A program made the translations under genes and the position numbers. A model generated the notes under the pieces. It made no database searches, had not been told where the DNA came from, and saw only the letters and a list, made by a program, of their open reading frames with translations. Below, piece after piece: positions 57,751 to 64,000 of a stretch of 64,000 nt of DNA. The number at the start of each line of letters is the position of its first letter. Positions within the stretch are counted from its first letter, which is position 1. Origin of the DNA: IMCC26077 sp964418325 (GTDB lineage: Bacteria; Actinomycetota; Actinomycetes; Nanopelagicales; Nanopelagicaceae); NCBI GenBank assembly GCA_964418325.1, contig CAYQLC010000001.1:74612-138611 (forward strand), given 5' to 3'.

Positions 57751-58226
57751 TACTCAGCAGGAAGAACGACGATATACCGCTCTGGCTCTTCCCCTTCAGA
57801 TTCGCTCGAGAGGCCAAGCTCGCCAATCGCATCATGAATTACCTTACGTTCAAAGGCATTCATAGGCTTGAGCGCCACTGCCACGCCACTCTTTTTCACC
57901 TCGTCAGCAGTACTTTCGGCGAGGGCACGTAGTTCATCCTTTTTCTTGGCCCGGAAACCCTCAATATCGAGCATAAGGCGCGAGCGCTCTCCAGTCTCCC
58001 GCTGTACCGCCATCCGGGTTAATTCCTGAAGCGCTTCAAGAACCTCGCCCTCTCGACCAATCAAATGGGTCAACTCCCCACCAACGATCGCCAGCGCTGC
58101 TCGGTCATTCTCTACATCGATATCAATATCGCCAGGTAGATCGGCGATATCCAAAAGCGCCTCTAGGTAATCTGCCCCTCGGTCGCCCTCTTCCTCAAGT
58201 CGCGCTATGAGACTCTTCTCCGCCAT
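57750..58226 (-). CDS. jag: Jag/KhpB-type RNA-binding protein (KH and R3H domains)
   Basis: A 158-residue RNA-binding protein with a KH domain (HLIGREGEVLEALQELT) and a C-terminal R3H domain (MNAFERKVIHDAI). The long N-terminal Jag domain of Firmicutes is absent, as in Actinobacteria. The ATG at 58226 is chosen over an upstream start because GGAGAGGG then lies 3 nt before it. It lies between yidC and rsmG as usual. Confidence 0.95.
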   Translation of the reverse strand: MAEKSLIARLEEEGDRGADYLEALLDIADLPGDIDIDVENDRAALAIVGGELTHLIGREGEVLEALQELTRMAVQRETGERSRLMLDIEGFRAKKKDELRALAESTADEVKKSGVAVALKPMNAFERKVIHDAIGELGLSSESEGEEPERYIVVLPAE

Positions 58227-58299
58227 AAACCCTCTCCAAACTCCCATTTCTGGGGTAAATGCACACTTTTGTCCTACTTTGAGTTATTTGTACGCTTTC

Positions 58300-59241
58300 T
58301 CAACGCTTCTTCTTTTTCTTCTCGCGCTTAGGTTGCTGGCGCTGCCCCTTCGGCTCCTCTACGGCAACAGAACCATTATTCGTTACCTCATCACCTTCTG
58401 GGGTGGGCGTCACTCCTGCCTTTTTCGCACGCTTAGCTTCCAACTCAAAATATGCAGGAGATCCAGGAGTTGGATTTCTTTTGATGACGTAAAACTGTTG
58501 GCCCATCGTCCAAAGATTTGTGGTCAACCAATAAAGTAAAACTCCGACCGGAAAATTGATTCCGGTAACAGCAAAAATTATCGGAAATAAATAGAGCAAG
58601 ATTTTCTGCTGCTGCAACATCATGTTTGGTTGGCCATCATTCTTTGGCATTCCTTTAACCATGAGTTGACGTTGAGTAATAAATGTTGAAGCTGACATCA
58701 AAATAATCATTATCAGCGTGATAATTTTTACTGTTGCTGGAGTACCACCCAACTTAACGATGTCATTTGCACCCATCAAGAAAGTAGCAGCAATCGGTGC
58801 ACCAAAGAAACCAGCATTAGCCGCGCTATCTACATCTGCTTGTGTAAGAACACCACGCGGCACATCTTGTGCGATTCCATTAAGTACAGTGAAAAGAGCA
58901 AAGAAGATCGGTGCCTGTGCTAACAGTGGGAAACATGATGCCAACGGATTGGTGCCATGTTTTTTGTAAAGCTTCATCATCTCTTCTGATTGCTTCTGAC
59001 GATCGTCTTTATATTTCTGTTGAATAGCCTTCATCTCAGGCTGCAATACCGTCAGCGCACGTTGGCTTTTAATTTGTTTGACAAAAAGCGGAATCAAAAT
59101 GATTCGAATTAGTACCACTAAACAAATAATCGCTAGCGACCAAGTCACTCCGCTATCGGAACCAAATAGCGGCTCAAAAAGCGAGTGGAAGAGGAGAATA
59201 ATCCAAGAGATCGCATCATAAAGCGGATTGAAAATACCCAC
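58300..59241 (-). CDS. yidC: Membrane protein insertase YidC/Oxa1
   Basis: Inserts and folds inner-membrane proteins, alone or with Sec. The 313-residue protein has the five-segment core: a cytoplasmic hairpin (LQPEMKAIQQKYKDD), ASCFPLLAQAPIFFALF, and a last segment NFPVGVLLYWLTTNLWTMGQQ. The Lys/Arg-rich tail (KREKKKKKR) binds ribosomes. The hydrophilic groove Arg is in LVVLIRIILIPL. Its start overlaps the yidD stop by one base. Confidence 0.97.
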   Translation of the reverse strand: MGIFNPLYDAISWIILLFHSLFEPLFGSDSGVTWSLAIICLVVLIRIILIPLFVKQIKSQRALTVLQPEMKAIQQKYKDDRQKQSEEMMKLYKKHGTNPLASCFPLLAQAPIFFALFTVLNGIAQDVPRGVLTQADVDSAANAGFFGAPIAATFLMGANDIVKLGGTPATVKIITLIMIILMSASTFITQRQLMVKGMPKNDGQPNMMLQQQKILLYLFPIIFAVTGINFPVGVLLYWLTTNLWTMGQQFYVIKRNPTPGSPAYFELEAKRAKKAGVTPTPEGDEVTNNGSVAVEEPKGQRQQPKREKKKKKR

Positions 59242-59501
59242 TATTTACTCGCCTTTCTCGCTATTAATTGTTGATTTGTATCCCCCATAACAATTTCACG
59301 TCCACCTGGTGGGTAATCAATTCCACCCATTGACCACGGGTTGCATCGAACCAGGCGCCAGAGCGCTAGCGCTCCGCCAATAAAAAACCCTTTGCTCCGA
59401 ATCGCTAAAATCGCATAAGCAGAACAGGTGGGGTAATACTTACAGCGGGCTGGAAACGCCGGTGATATCCACCGTTGATAAAAGCGAATGAGAGTGATCA
59501 T
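59241..59501 (-). CDS. yidD: Membrane protein insertion efficiency factor YidD
   Basis: An 86-residue amphipathic protein that supports YidC function. The family pattern RFYQRWISPAFPARCKYYPTCSAYA with three conserved Cys is present, then LVRCNPWSMGGIDYPP. It is coupled to rnpA upstream (4-base overlap) and to yidC downstream. Confidence 0.96.
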   Translation of the reverse strand: MITLIRFYQRWISPAFPARCKYYPTCSAYAILAIRSKGFFIGGALALWRLVRCNPWSMGGIDYPPGGREIVMGDTNQQLIARKASK

Positions 59502-59860
59502 TGGGCCACCGATGCGCGACGAGCGCGATACTTGGCAACCAGTTCAGCGATTTCCCCGCTGAGATTTTTCTCAGCGCTCCGCGCCGCCCCTGGGTGCGCA
59601 CGGAAAAGAAGGAGGGTTCCGCTGGGAAACTGATGTAAATGTGGCGCTATTGCATGTCTAATTTGGCGAGAGACGCGGTGGCGAATTACCGAGCCGCCAA
59701 CATTCTTTCCCACTATTAGGCCCACCTTCACCGGTGCTCCTGCCTGCTCACCACTTGGTGCAGCTACATAGAGCAGAAAATTCTCTCCAGATATCCGCAC
59801 CCCTTTACTCGCAAGTGCGAACTCGCTCGCTTTCCGAAGGCGGTTCTTCTGCGCCAACAT
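59498..59860 (-). CDS. rnpA: Ribonuclease P protein component
   Basis: Protein subunit of RNase P, which trims 5' ends of tRNA precursors. The 120-residue protein has LRKASEFALASKGVRI near the N-terminus and the RNR-type motif (GGSVIRHRVSRQIRHA) where the usual RN is RH. It lies 25 nt after rpmH and overlaps yidD. Confidence 0.95.
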   Translation of the reverse strand: MLAQKNRLRKASEFALASKGVRISGENFLLYVAAPSGEQAGAPVKVGLIVGKNVGGSVIRHRVSRQIRHAIAPHLHQFPSGTLLLFRAHPGAARSAEKNLSGEIAELVAKYRARRASVAQ

Positions 59861-59885
59861 CAGCGGGTGCCTTTAGCGCAAGTAC

Positions 59886-60020
59886 TTATGCCGACAGGCG
59901 TAAGCGTCCCTTTGCGCGGCGCGCAGCGAGAACGGCACGGCCGGCACGGGTAGACATACGAGCGCGGAAACCGTGAGTCTTTGCCCGACGGCGATTATTG
60001 GGTTGAAAAGTCCGCTTCAC
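59886..60020 (-). CDS. rpmH: 50S ribosomal protein L34
   Basis: A 44-residue basic protein of the large subunit: KRTFQPNNRRRAKTHGFRAR and ending RLRLSA. GTG 60020 is chosen because AGGAG lies 6 nt upstream. The in-frame ATG at 60026 directly abuts the ribosome-binding site and would add only two residues. It heads the leftward rpmH-rnpA-yidD-yidC-jag-rsmG-parA-parB operon and is divergent from dnaA. Confidence 0.96.
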   Translation of the reverse strand: MKRTFQPNNRRRAKTHGFRARMSTRAGRAVLAARRAKGRLRLSA

Positions 60021-60368
60021 GTACATCTCCTAAAGATCGTTGATTGAGGAAGTCATGCAGGCACAAGTACTTGAGTACTAGTGCAGGAGGTAAACGGTAC
60101 GGAAGGTGAGGTGGTGTGGTCAAACTCAGTATCGAGGGGAGAGGAGGTAGCGGAGAGGGGTGGTGGGAGCCTAAACCCAGAGTTTAGAGTTGTGGATAAC
60201 TATTTGCTTTTTCCCAAAACCCCGAATAGGGTCGCCTTTCTTCCACAGAAGAAGCTACTTCCCCCAGTAGATATTGGTGCAATTCGGACAAATATCCACG
60301 AGATAGCCCACAGCCTGTGGATATCTTTGGGGATAACCGGTGGGTAACCGGTGTGGAAAGGATTCCAA
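60021..60368. promoter_or_regulatory. rpmH-dnaA intergenic region with DnaA-box-like sites
   Basis: About 348 bases without a gene. It carries one perfect DnaA box (60191-60199, minus strand), near matches TGTGGATAT (60316-60324) and TGGGGATAA (60328-60336), and a short direct repeat of ACCGGTG before dnaA. It should hold the divergent rpmH and dnaA promoters and allow DnaA autoregulation. Confidence 0.7.
60191..60199 (-). promoter_or_regulatory. DnaA box, perfect match
   Basis: TGTGGATAA on the plus strand is the complement of TTATCCACA. Confidence 0.8.
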
Positions 60369-61787
60369 ATGGCTGATGAGAGCGCGCTCCTGGATATTGA
60401 GCTCCCGCAACTGTGGCAGAGCGCTATTTCGCTCATCGCCACCGACTCTCCGCAACACCGCGCATTCTTACAACTCACACAACCAATGGGTTTGATCGAT
60501 AGCAATGGAACAACCACGCTCCTTGTTGCAGCACCGAATGCATTTGCAAAAGATGTCCTCGAAACTCGCTTACGTTCAATCATCACAGATGTTCTCAGTT
60601 CTCAATTAGGACGAGAAGTGCGAGTTGCAGTAACCATCGATGAAAATCTCGAACGCGAAGTTCCTGGCGATGTGATCACCGAAGTAGAAACCCCTCGTCC
60701 AGGAACAGGACGAAGTTCTGAGCCTTCCGTCACAACCGAATCTGGCGCAATGAGTATGAATCCGCGCTATATCTTCGAAACATTCGTTATCGGTTCATCA
60801 AATCGTTTTGCACATGCCGCCGCGGTCGCCGTTGCAGAAGCGCCAGGCAAGGCGTACAACCCGCTCTTCATCTACGGTGAATCTGGGCTCGGTAAAACGC
60901 ACTTACTCCATGCCATCGGTGCATATGCGAAAGAGTTATATGGCAACCTGCGCGTTCGCTACGTTTCAAGTGAAGAGTTCACCAATGATTTTATTAATTC
61001 GATTCGCGATGACAAATCAGCAGTATTCCAAAAGCGTTATCGCGATGTTGACCTACTTCTCGTTGATGATATTCAGTTTTTAGAGAATAAAGAGCGAACT
61101 CAAGAAGAGTTTTTTCATACCTTTAACACTCTTTACAACGCGAACAAGCAAATCGTCATCACTAGTGACCGTCCGCCAAAGCAACTTGCAACGCTTGAGG
61201 ATCGACTTCGTTCGCGATTCGAATGGGGTTTAATCACTGACATCCAGCCTCCAGAATTAGAGACTCGTATCGCGATTCTCCGCAAAAAAGCTGCGCAAGA
61301 TCGACTCAATGCACCAGATGATGTACTCGAATACATCGCAAGCAAGATTTCTACAAATATCCGTGAGCTCGAAGGTGCGCTTATCCGAGTCACGGCGTTC
61401 GCAAGCCTTAATCGACAGGGTGTTGATTTATCACTTGCAGAAATCGTGCTTAAAGATTTGATTCCTGACGAGTCTGGACCTGAAATCACTGGAGCAACAA
61501 TCATGGCGCAAACCGCTGCCTACTTCAGTCTTACTATTGATGATCTATGTGGCACATCCCGCTCGCGAGCTTTGGTAAATGCGCGCCAAGTAGCGATGTA
61601 CCTCTGTCGAGAATTAACCGACCTCTCTCTACCTAAGATTGGTCAAACTTTCGGTGGGCGCGACCACACCACGGTGATGCATGCTGATCGGAAGATTCGC
61701 CAGCTCATGGCAGAGCGCCGATCTATCTATAACCAAGTAACCGAGCTGACCAACCGGATCCGCCAACAGGCTCGCAGCCAGGGGTGA
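60369..61787 (+). CDS. dnaA: Chromosomal replication initiator DnaA
   Basis: AAA+ ATPase that melts the origin. The 472-residue protein has an N-terminal domain, a short variable linker (about 105-128), the AAA+ domain with Walker A GESGLGKTHL and Walker B LLLVDDIQFLE, and a C-terminal DNA-binding domain with the signature GGRDHTTVMHADRKI. The ATG at 60369 starts at ADESALLDIELPQLW. An upstream in-frame ATG is rejected because it adds six unconserved residues. The GGAAAGGA just upstream supports it. Confidence 0.98.
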   Translation: MADESALLDIELPQLWQSAISLIATDSPQHRAFLQLTQPMGLIDSNGTTTLLVAAPNAFAKDVLETRLRSIITDVLSSQLGREVRVAVTIDENLEREVPGDVITEVETPRPGTGRSSEPSVTTESGAMSMNPRYIFETFVIGSSNRFAHAAAVAVAEAPGKAYNPLFIYGESGLGKTHLLHAIGAYAKELYGNLRVRYVSSEEFTNDFINSIRDDKSAVFQKRYRDVDLLLVDDIQFLENKERTQEEFFHTFNTLYNANKQIVITSDRPPKQLATLEDRLRSRFEWGLITDIQPPELETRIAILRKKAAQDRLNAPDDVLEYIASKISTNIRELEGALIRVTAFASLNRQGVDLSLAEIVLKDLIPDESGPEITGATIMAQTAAYFSLTIDDLCGTSRSRALVNARQVAMYLCRELTDLSLPKIGQTFGGRDHTTVMHADRKIRQLMAERRSIYNQVTELTNRIRQQARSQG

Positions 61788-61914
61788 GCCCCTGCTTTCA
61801 GCTCAACTCAAAGCCACTCCACACTTGGGGATAACCTTGGGGGTAAACCCCTCCTTGAGAGTTTCCCGTGTGGGTAAAACCTCCCAGAGCCCGCTAGATA
61901 TCGACTTCTCCACA

Positions 61915-61923
61915 TTATCCACG
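61915..61923 (+). promoter_or_regulatory. DnaA box, one mismatch
   Basis: TTATCCACG, 3 nt before a perfect box in the same orientation. Confidence 0.7.
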
Positions 61924-61926
61924 GGT

Positions 61927-61935
61927 TTATCCACA
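61927..61935 (+). promoter_or_regulatory. DnaA box, perfect match
   Basis: TTATCCACA in the dnaA-dnaN spacer. Confidence 0.85.
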
Positions 61936-62115
61936 ACTCATAAATAGGTATCTAACGCCCTTGACCTGCGGAAATACCCATTATCCCCATAATCCACACC
62001 ACTTACTCCTACTACTATCTCCTTTCTTTATACATACAAGAATTTCACCCCTGGAACCCTCTGGGGATTACCCCGCATCAGAGCCAAATAGAGTGAAGTA
62101 AGGGAAGATAGCCAA

Positions 62116-63249
62116 ATGAGATTTGTGATCGAGCGAGATGCTTTAAGTGATGGGGTTGCCTGGGTTTCCCGATCCCTCTCGTCGCGACCAATCATGCCCG
62201 TTCTATTAGGTGTTGTTATTGAAGCGAAAAAAAACCAGAAAGATGGAGTTCATTTAGCTGGTTATGATTTAGAAACTTCTGCAAAAGCTGAAGTGAGTGC
62301 AGATGTTAAAGAAGAGGGACGAGTATTAGTTCCTGGAAGACTTCTTTCAGATATTACGAAATCACTACCTAATAAACCTGTAACTATTTCATTAGATGGA
62401 AACCGAGTAAGTATTGTCTCTGGTTCAGCGAAATTCGCGTTGCCCACCCTTCCGGTAAATGATTATCCAAATCTTCCTGAGCTACCAAGTGAGACTGGTC
62501 GCCTCCCTGGAGATTTGTTTGCGCAAGCAGTCCACCAAGTGGCAATTGCGGCGGGTAAGGATGACTCACTTCCAGTGTTAACTGGAGTACATGTAGAGAT
62601 TGAAGAGAATAAATTAACGCTCGCTGCAACCGACCGATATCGTTTAGCTGTTCGTGAATTAACTTGGGAAGCTCCTCGTGCAAGTGCGTCTGCCCTTATT
62701 CGCGCTCGCACTCTTCATGATGCATCTAAATCCTTAACCGGAAGCGCTCATGTGAGTTTGGCTTTAGCAGCAGCAACAGCACAAGAGCGACTTATAGGTT
62801 TTTCTACTGAAGGAAAATCAATGACGTCGCGAATGTTAGATGGAACATTTCCTCCCTATCGACATCTACTACCAAGTGATCGAAGCGCGACAGCAATCAT
62901 CGAAGTAGCCCCCTTGCTAGATTCAGTTCGGCGAGTGGCGATCGTCGCAGATAAAACGATCCCGTTGCGTTTGAGTTTTGCTCCGGGAGCACTAACGCTC
63001 GAAGCTGGCGCTGGCGAAGAAGCATCTGCAACAGAGGAGTTGGAGATTGCCTTTGATGGTGAAGGTTTTACGATTGCTTTTAACCCCACCTATCTAGTCG
63101 ACGGACTCTCGGCTCTAGGCACGGCATATGTGGATATGGCATTTACTGGTGCAAGCAAGCCGGCGGTTCTCTCAGGGCGAGAGAGTGCAGACGGCCAGAG
63201 CGATATGAGTTATCGCTACCTGCTTATGCCAATGCGATACGCCTCGTAA
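62116..63249 (+). CDS. dnaN: DNA polymerase III beta subunit (sliding clamp)
   Basis: Ring-shaped clamp that tethers the replicative polymerase to DNA. The 377-residue protein has three repeats of the clamp fold. It starts MRFVIERDALSDGVAWVSRSL and ends with the peptide-binding pocket region YRYLLMPMR. GGGAAG lies about 9 nt before the ATG. It is followed 12 nt later by recF. Confidence 0.98.
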   Translation: MRFVIERDALSDGVAWVSRSLSSRPIMPVLLGVVIEAKKNQKDGVHLAGYDLETSAKAEVSADVKEEGRVLVPGRLLSDITKSLPNKPVTISLDGNRVSIVSGSAKFALPTLPVNDYPNLPELPSETGRLPGDLFAQAVHQVAIAAGKDDSLPVLTGVHVEIEENKLTLAATDRYRLAVRELTWEAPRASASALIRARTLHDASKSLTGSAHVSLALAAATAQERLIGFSTEGKSMTSRMLDGTFPPYRHLLPSDRSATAIIEVAPLLDSVRRVAIVADKTIPLRLSFAPGALTLEAGAGEEASATEELEIAFDGEGFTIAFNPTYLVDGLSALGTAYVDMAFTGASKPAVLSGRESADGQSDMSYRYLLMPMRYAS

Positions 63250-63261
63250 CCTGTGTAATCA

Positions 63262-64000
63262 GTGTTTCTTTCATATCTGCAACTGACTAACTTTCGGTCT
63301 TATGAGAATCTCGAGCTCCGTTTAACTCCTGGAACCACTACATATGTTGGTAGTAATGGCGAAGGAAAAACCAATATTGTGGAAGCAATCGGTTTTCTCG
63401 CATATCTACGTTCACATCGGACATCATCAGATAATCCGCTTATAAAGCTGGGGCATGAAAAGGCTTACATTCGTGCCAAGGTAGAGACCGCCGGTCGCGA
63501 AGAGCTCTTGGAAGTTGAAATCAATCAAGGCAGGGCCAATAGAGCGCGAATCAATCAACAACCAGTTCGATCGACTAGAGAACTTCTAGGACACCTGCGC
63601 GCGGTTCTTTTCACCCCTGAGGATTTATCCCTGGTGAAGGGAGATCCAACTGAACGACGGGATTTCTTAGACACTCTTCTAATTTCACGCACTCCACGAT
63701 ATGCCGGGGTAATTGCCGATTACGAAAAAGCGCTCAAGCAACGAAATGTATTACTTAAGAATCGACCCCATGATCGGGATTTGATCCCATGGGATGAACA
63801 TTTAGCACGATATGGCGCTCAACTTATTGCTGCTCGACTTCAACTTATCTCAGACCTTATGCCCTATGTGATCGACTCCTATCAAAATATTTCTGAGGGA
63901 GATCAGATAAGCGCCACTTATAAAAGTTCTCAAGATTTACAAGGAAAAAGTGCAGTCGAACTTGAAGGTGAGATTGCCAGTCTCATTCCAAATTTGCGAA
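63262..64000 (+). CDS. recF: DNA replication and repair protein RecF (5' part)
   Basis: Partial: about 246 codons run to the window edge. RecF is an ABC-type ATPase that loads RecA at single-strand gaps. The GTG start gives FLSYLQLTNFRSYENLEL, then Walker A VGSNGEGKTNIVEAI, and the segment VLFTPEDLSLVKGDPTERRDF, all typical. No Shine-Dalgarno sequence is visible; the 12-nt gap after dnaN suggests coupling. Confidence 0.95.
   Translation, partial: MFLSYLQLTNFRSYENLELRLTPGTTTYVGSNGEGKTNIVEAIGFLAYLRSHRTSSDNPLIKLGHEKAYIRAKVETAGREELLEVEINQGRANRARINQQPVRSTRELLGHLRAVLFTPEDLSLVKGDPTERRDFLDTLLISRTPRYAGVIADYEKALKQRNVLLKNRPHDRDLIPWDEHLARYGAQLIAARLQLISDLMPYVIDSYQNISEGDQISATYKSSQDLQGKSAVELEGEIASLIPNLR

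Larger units (their letters stand above)
61788..62115. other. Probable origin of replication (oriC) between dnaA and dnaN
   Basis: About 328 bases without a gene. DnaA boxes: TTATCCACG (61915-61923) and TTATCCACA (61927-61935) in tandem, with near matches at 61826-61834 (minus), 61981-61989 and 61990-61998. An AT-rich stretch near 62000-62045 could be the unwinding element. The dnaA-dnaN spacer is the usual oriC location in Actinobacteria. Box number is low for the phylum, and the dnaA upstream region also has boxes. Confidence 0.8.

Noticed and set aside
61860..61876. A third parS-like site (GTTTCCCGTG half)
   Set aside because: Only the left half matches. The right half reads TGGGTAAA instead of AAACA, too far from parS.
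1..64000. CRISPR arrays, insertion sequences, prophage genes, tRNA or rRNA genes
   Set aside because: No regular repeat-spacer pattern, transposase or integrase motif, tRNA cloverleaf or rRNA segment was seen. Reading by eye can miss a weak case.

Overview
The window is the origin-proximal part of a chromosome from a streamlined actinobacterium. The low-to-moderate GC, very short intergenic spaces, abutting convergent genes and an FeS-type photolyase recall the freshwater acI group (Nanopelagicales), but that placement is inference. The actinobacterial assignment is firm. Two blocks match the conserved gene order around the actinobacterial origin. One is dnaB, rplI, rpsR, ssb, rpsF and, further on, DUF5318, ponA and a GT87-like membrane protein. 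The other is pcnA, mutT4-like NUDIX, DUF6049, murJ, trxB, trxA, cwlM, aminotransferase, parB, parA, rsmG, jag, yidC, yidD, rnpA, rpmH, dnaA, dnaN, recF. Two 100-N gaps (12043-12142 and 45885-45984) are each flanked by the same 55 bases. They are almost certainly scaffolding artefacts, and closing them restores two intact genes.

Layout. 1-11.9 kb: a DMT permease, the ribosomal/replication operon, a FemX-like peptidoglycan branching enzyme with an alanine-racemase-like partner, PBP1 with a membrane glycosyltransferase-like protein, DUF5318, an MFS protein and a small secreted protein. 11.9-32.8 kb: a large accessory carbohydrate-acid cluster. It holds L-fucose-pathway-like enzymes (aldo/keto reductase, rhamnose-mutarotase-like protein, fuconolactonase-like amidohydrolase, L-fuconate dehydratase, FMN-dependent hydroxyacid dehydrogenase), two further mandelate-racemase-type enzymes and a FadR-type regulator. 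It also holds a CUT1-type sugar importer without an ATPase and a second permease pair. A tightly coupled operon there combines a hydrolase, a solute-binding-protein homologue without a signal peptide, two MaoC proteins, an RraA-like aldolase, a CaiB-type CoA-transferase and a Gfo/Idh/MocA oxidoreductase. 32.8-44.2 kb: an Nramp-related transporter and mostly secreted or membrane proteins, including a 1512-residue trypsin/lectin protein. 44.2-64 kb: photolyase, then the origin block, with oriC most likely between dnaA and dnaN and two parS-like sites near parA and rsmG.

How the genes work together. The sugar cluster plausibly imports a deoxy-sugar or sugar acid, oxidises and dehydrates it, and ends in pyruvate plus lactate or lactaldehyde. 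The CoA-transferase/MaoC/RraA branch has no described role that I can name and is the best candidate for an undescribed pathway. Many genes that begin transcription units and lack a Shine-Dalgarno sequence have TANNNT exactly 6 or 7 nt before the start codon. This points to widespread leaderless transcription.
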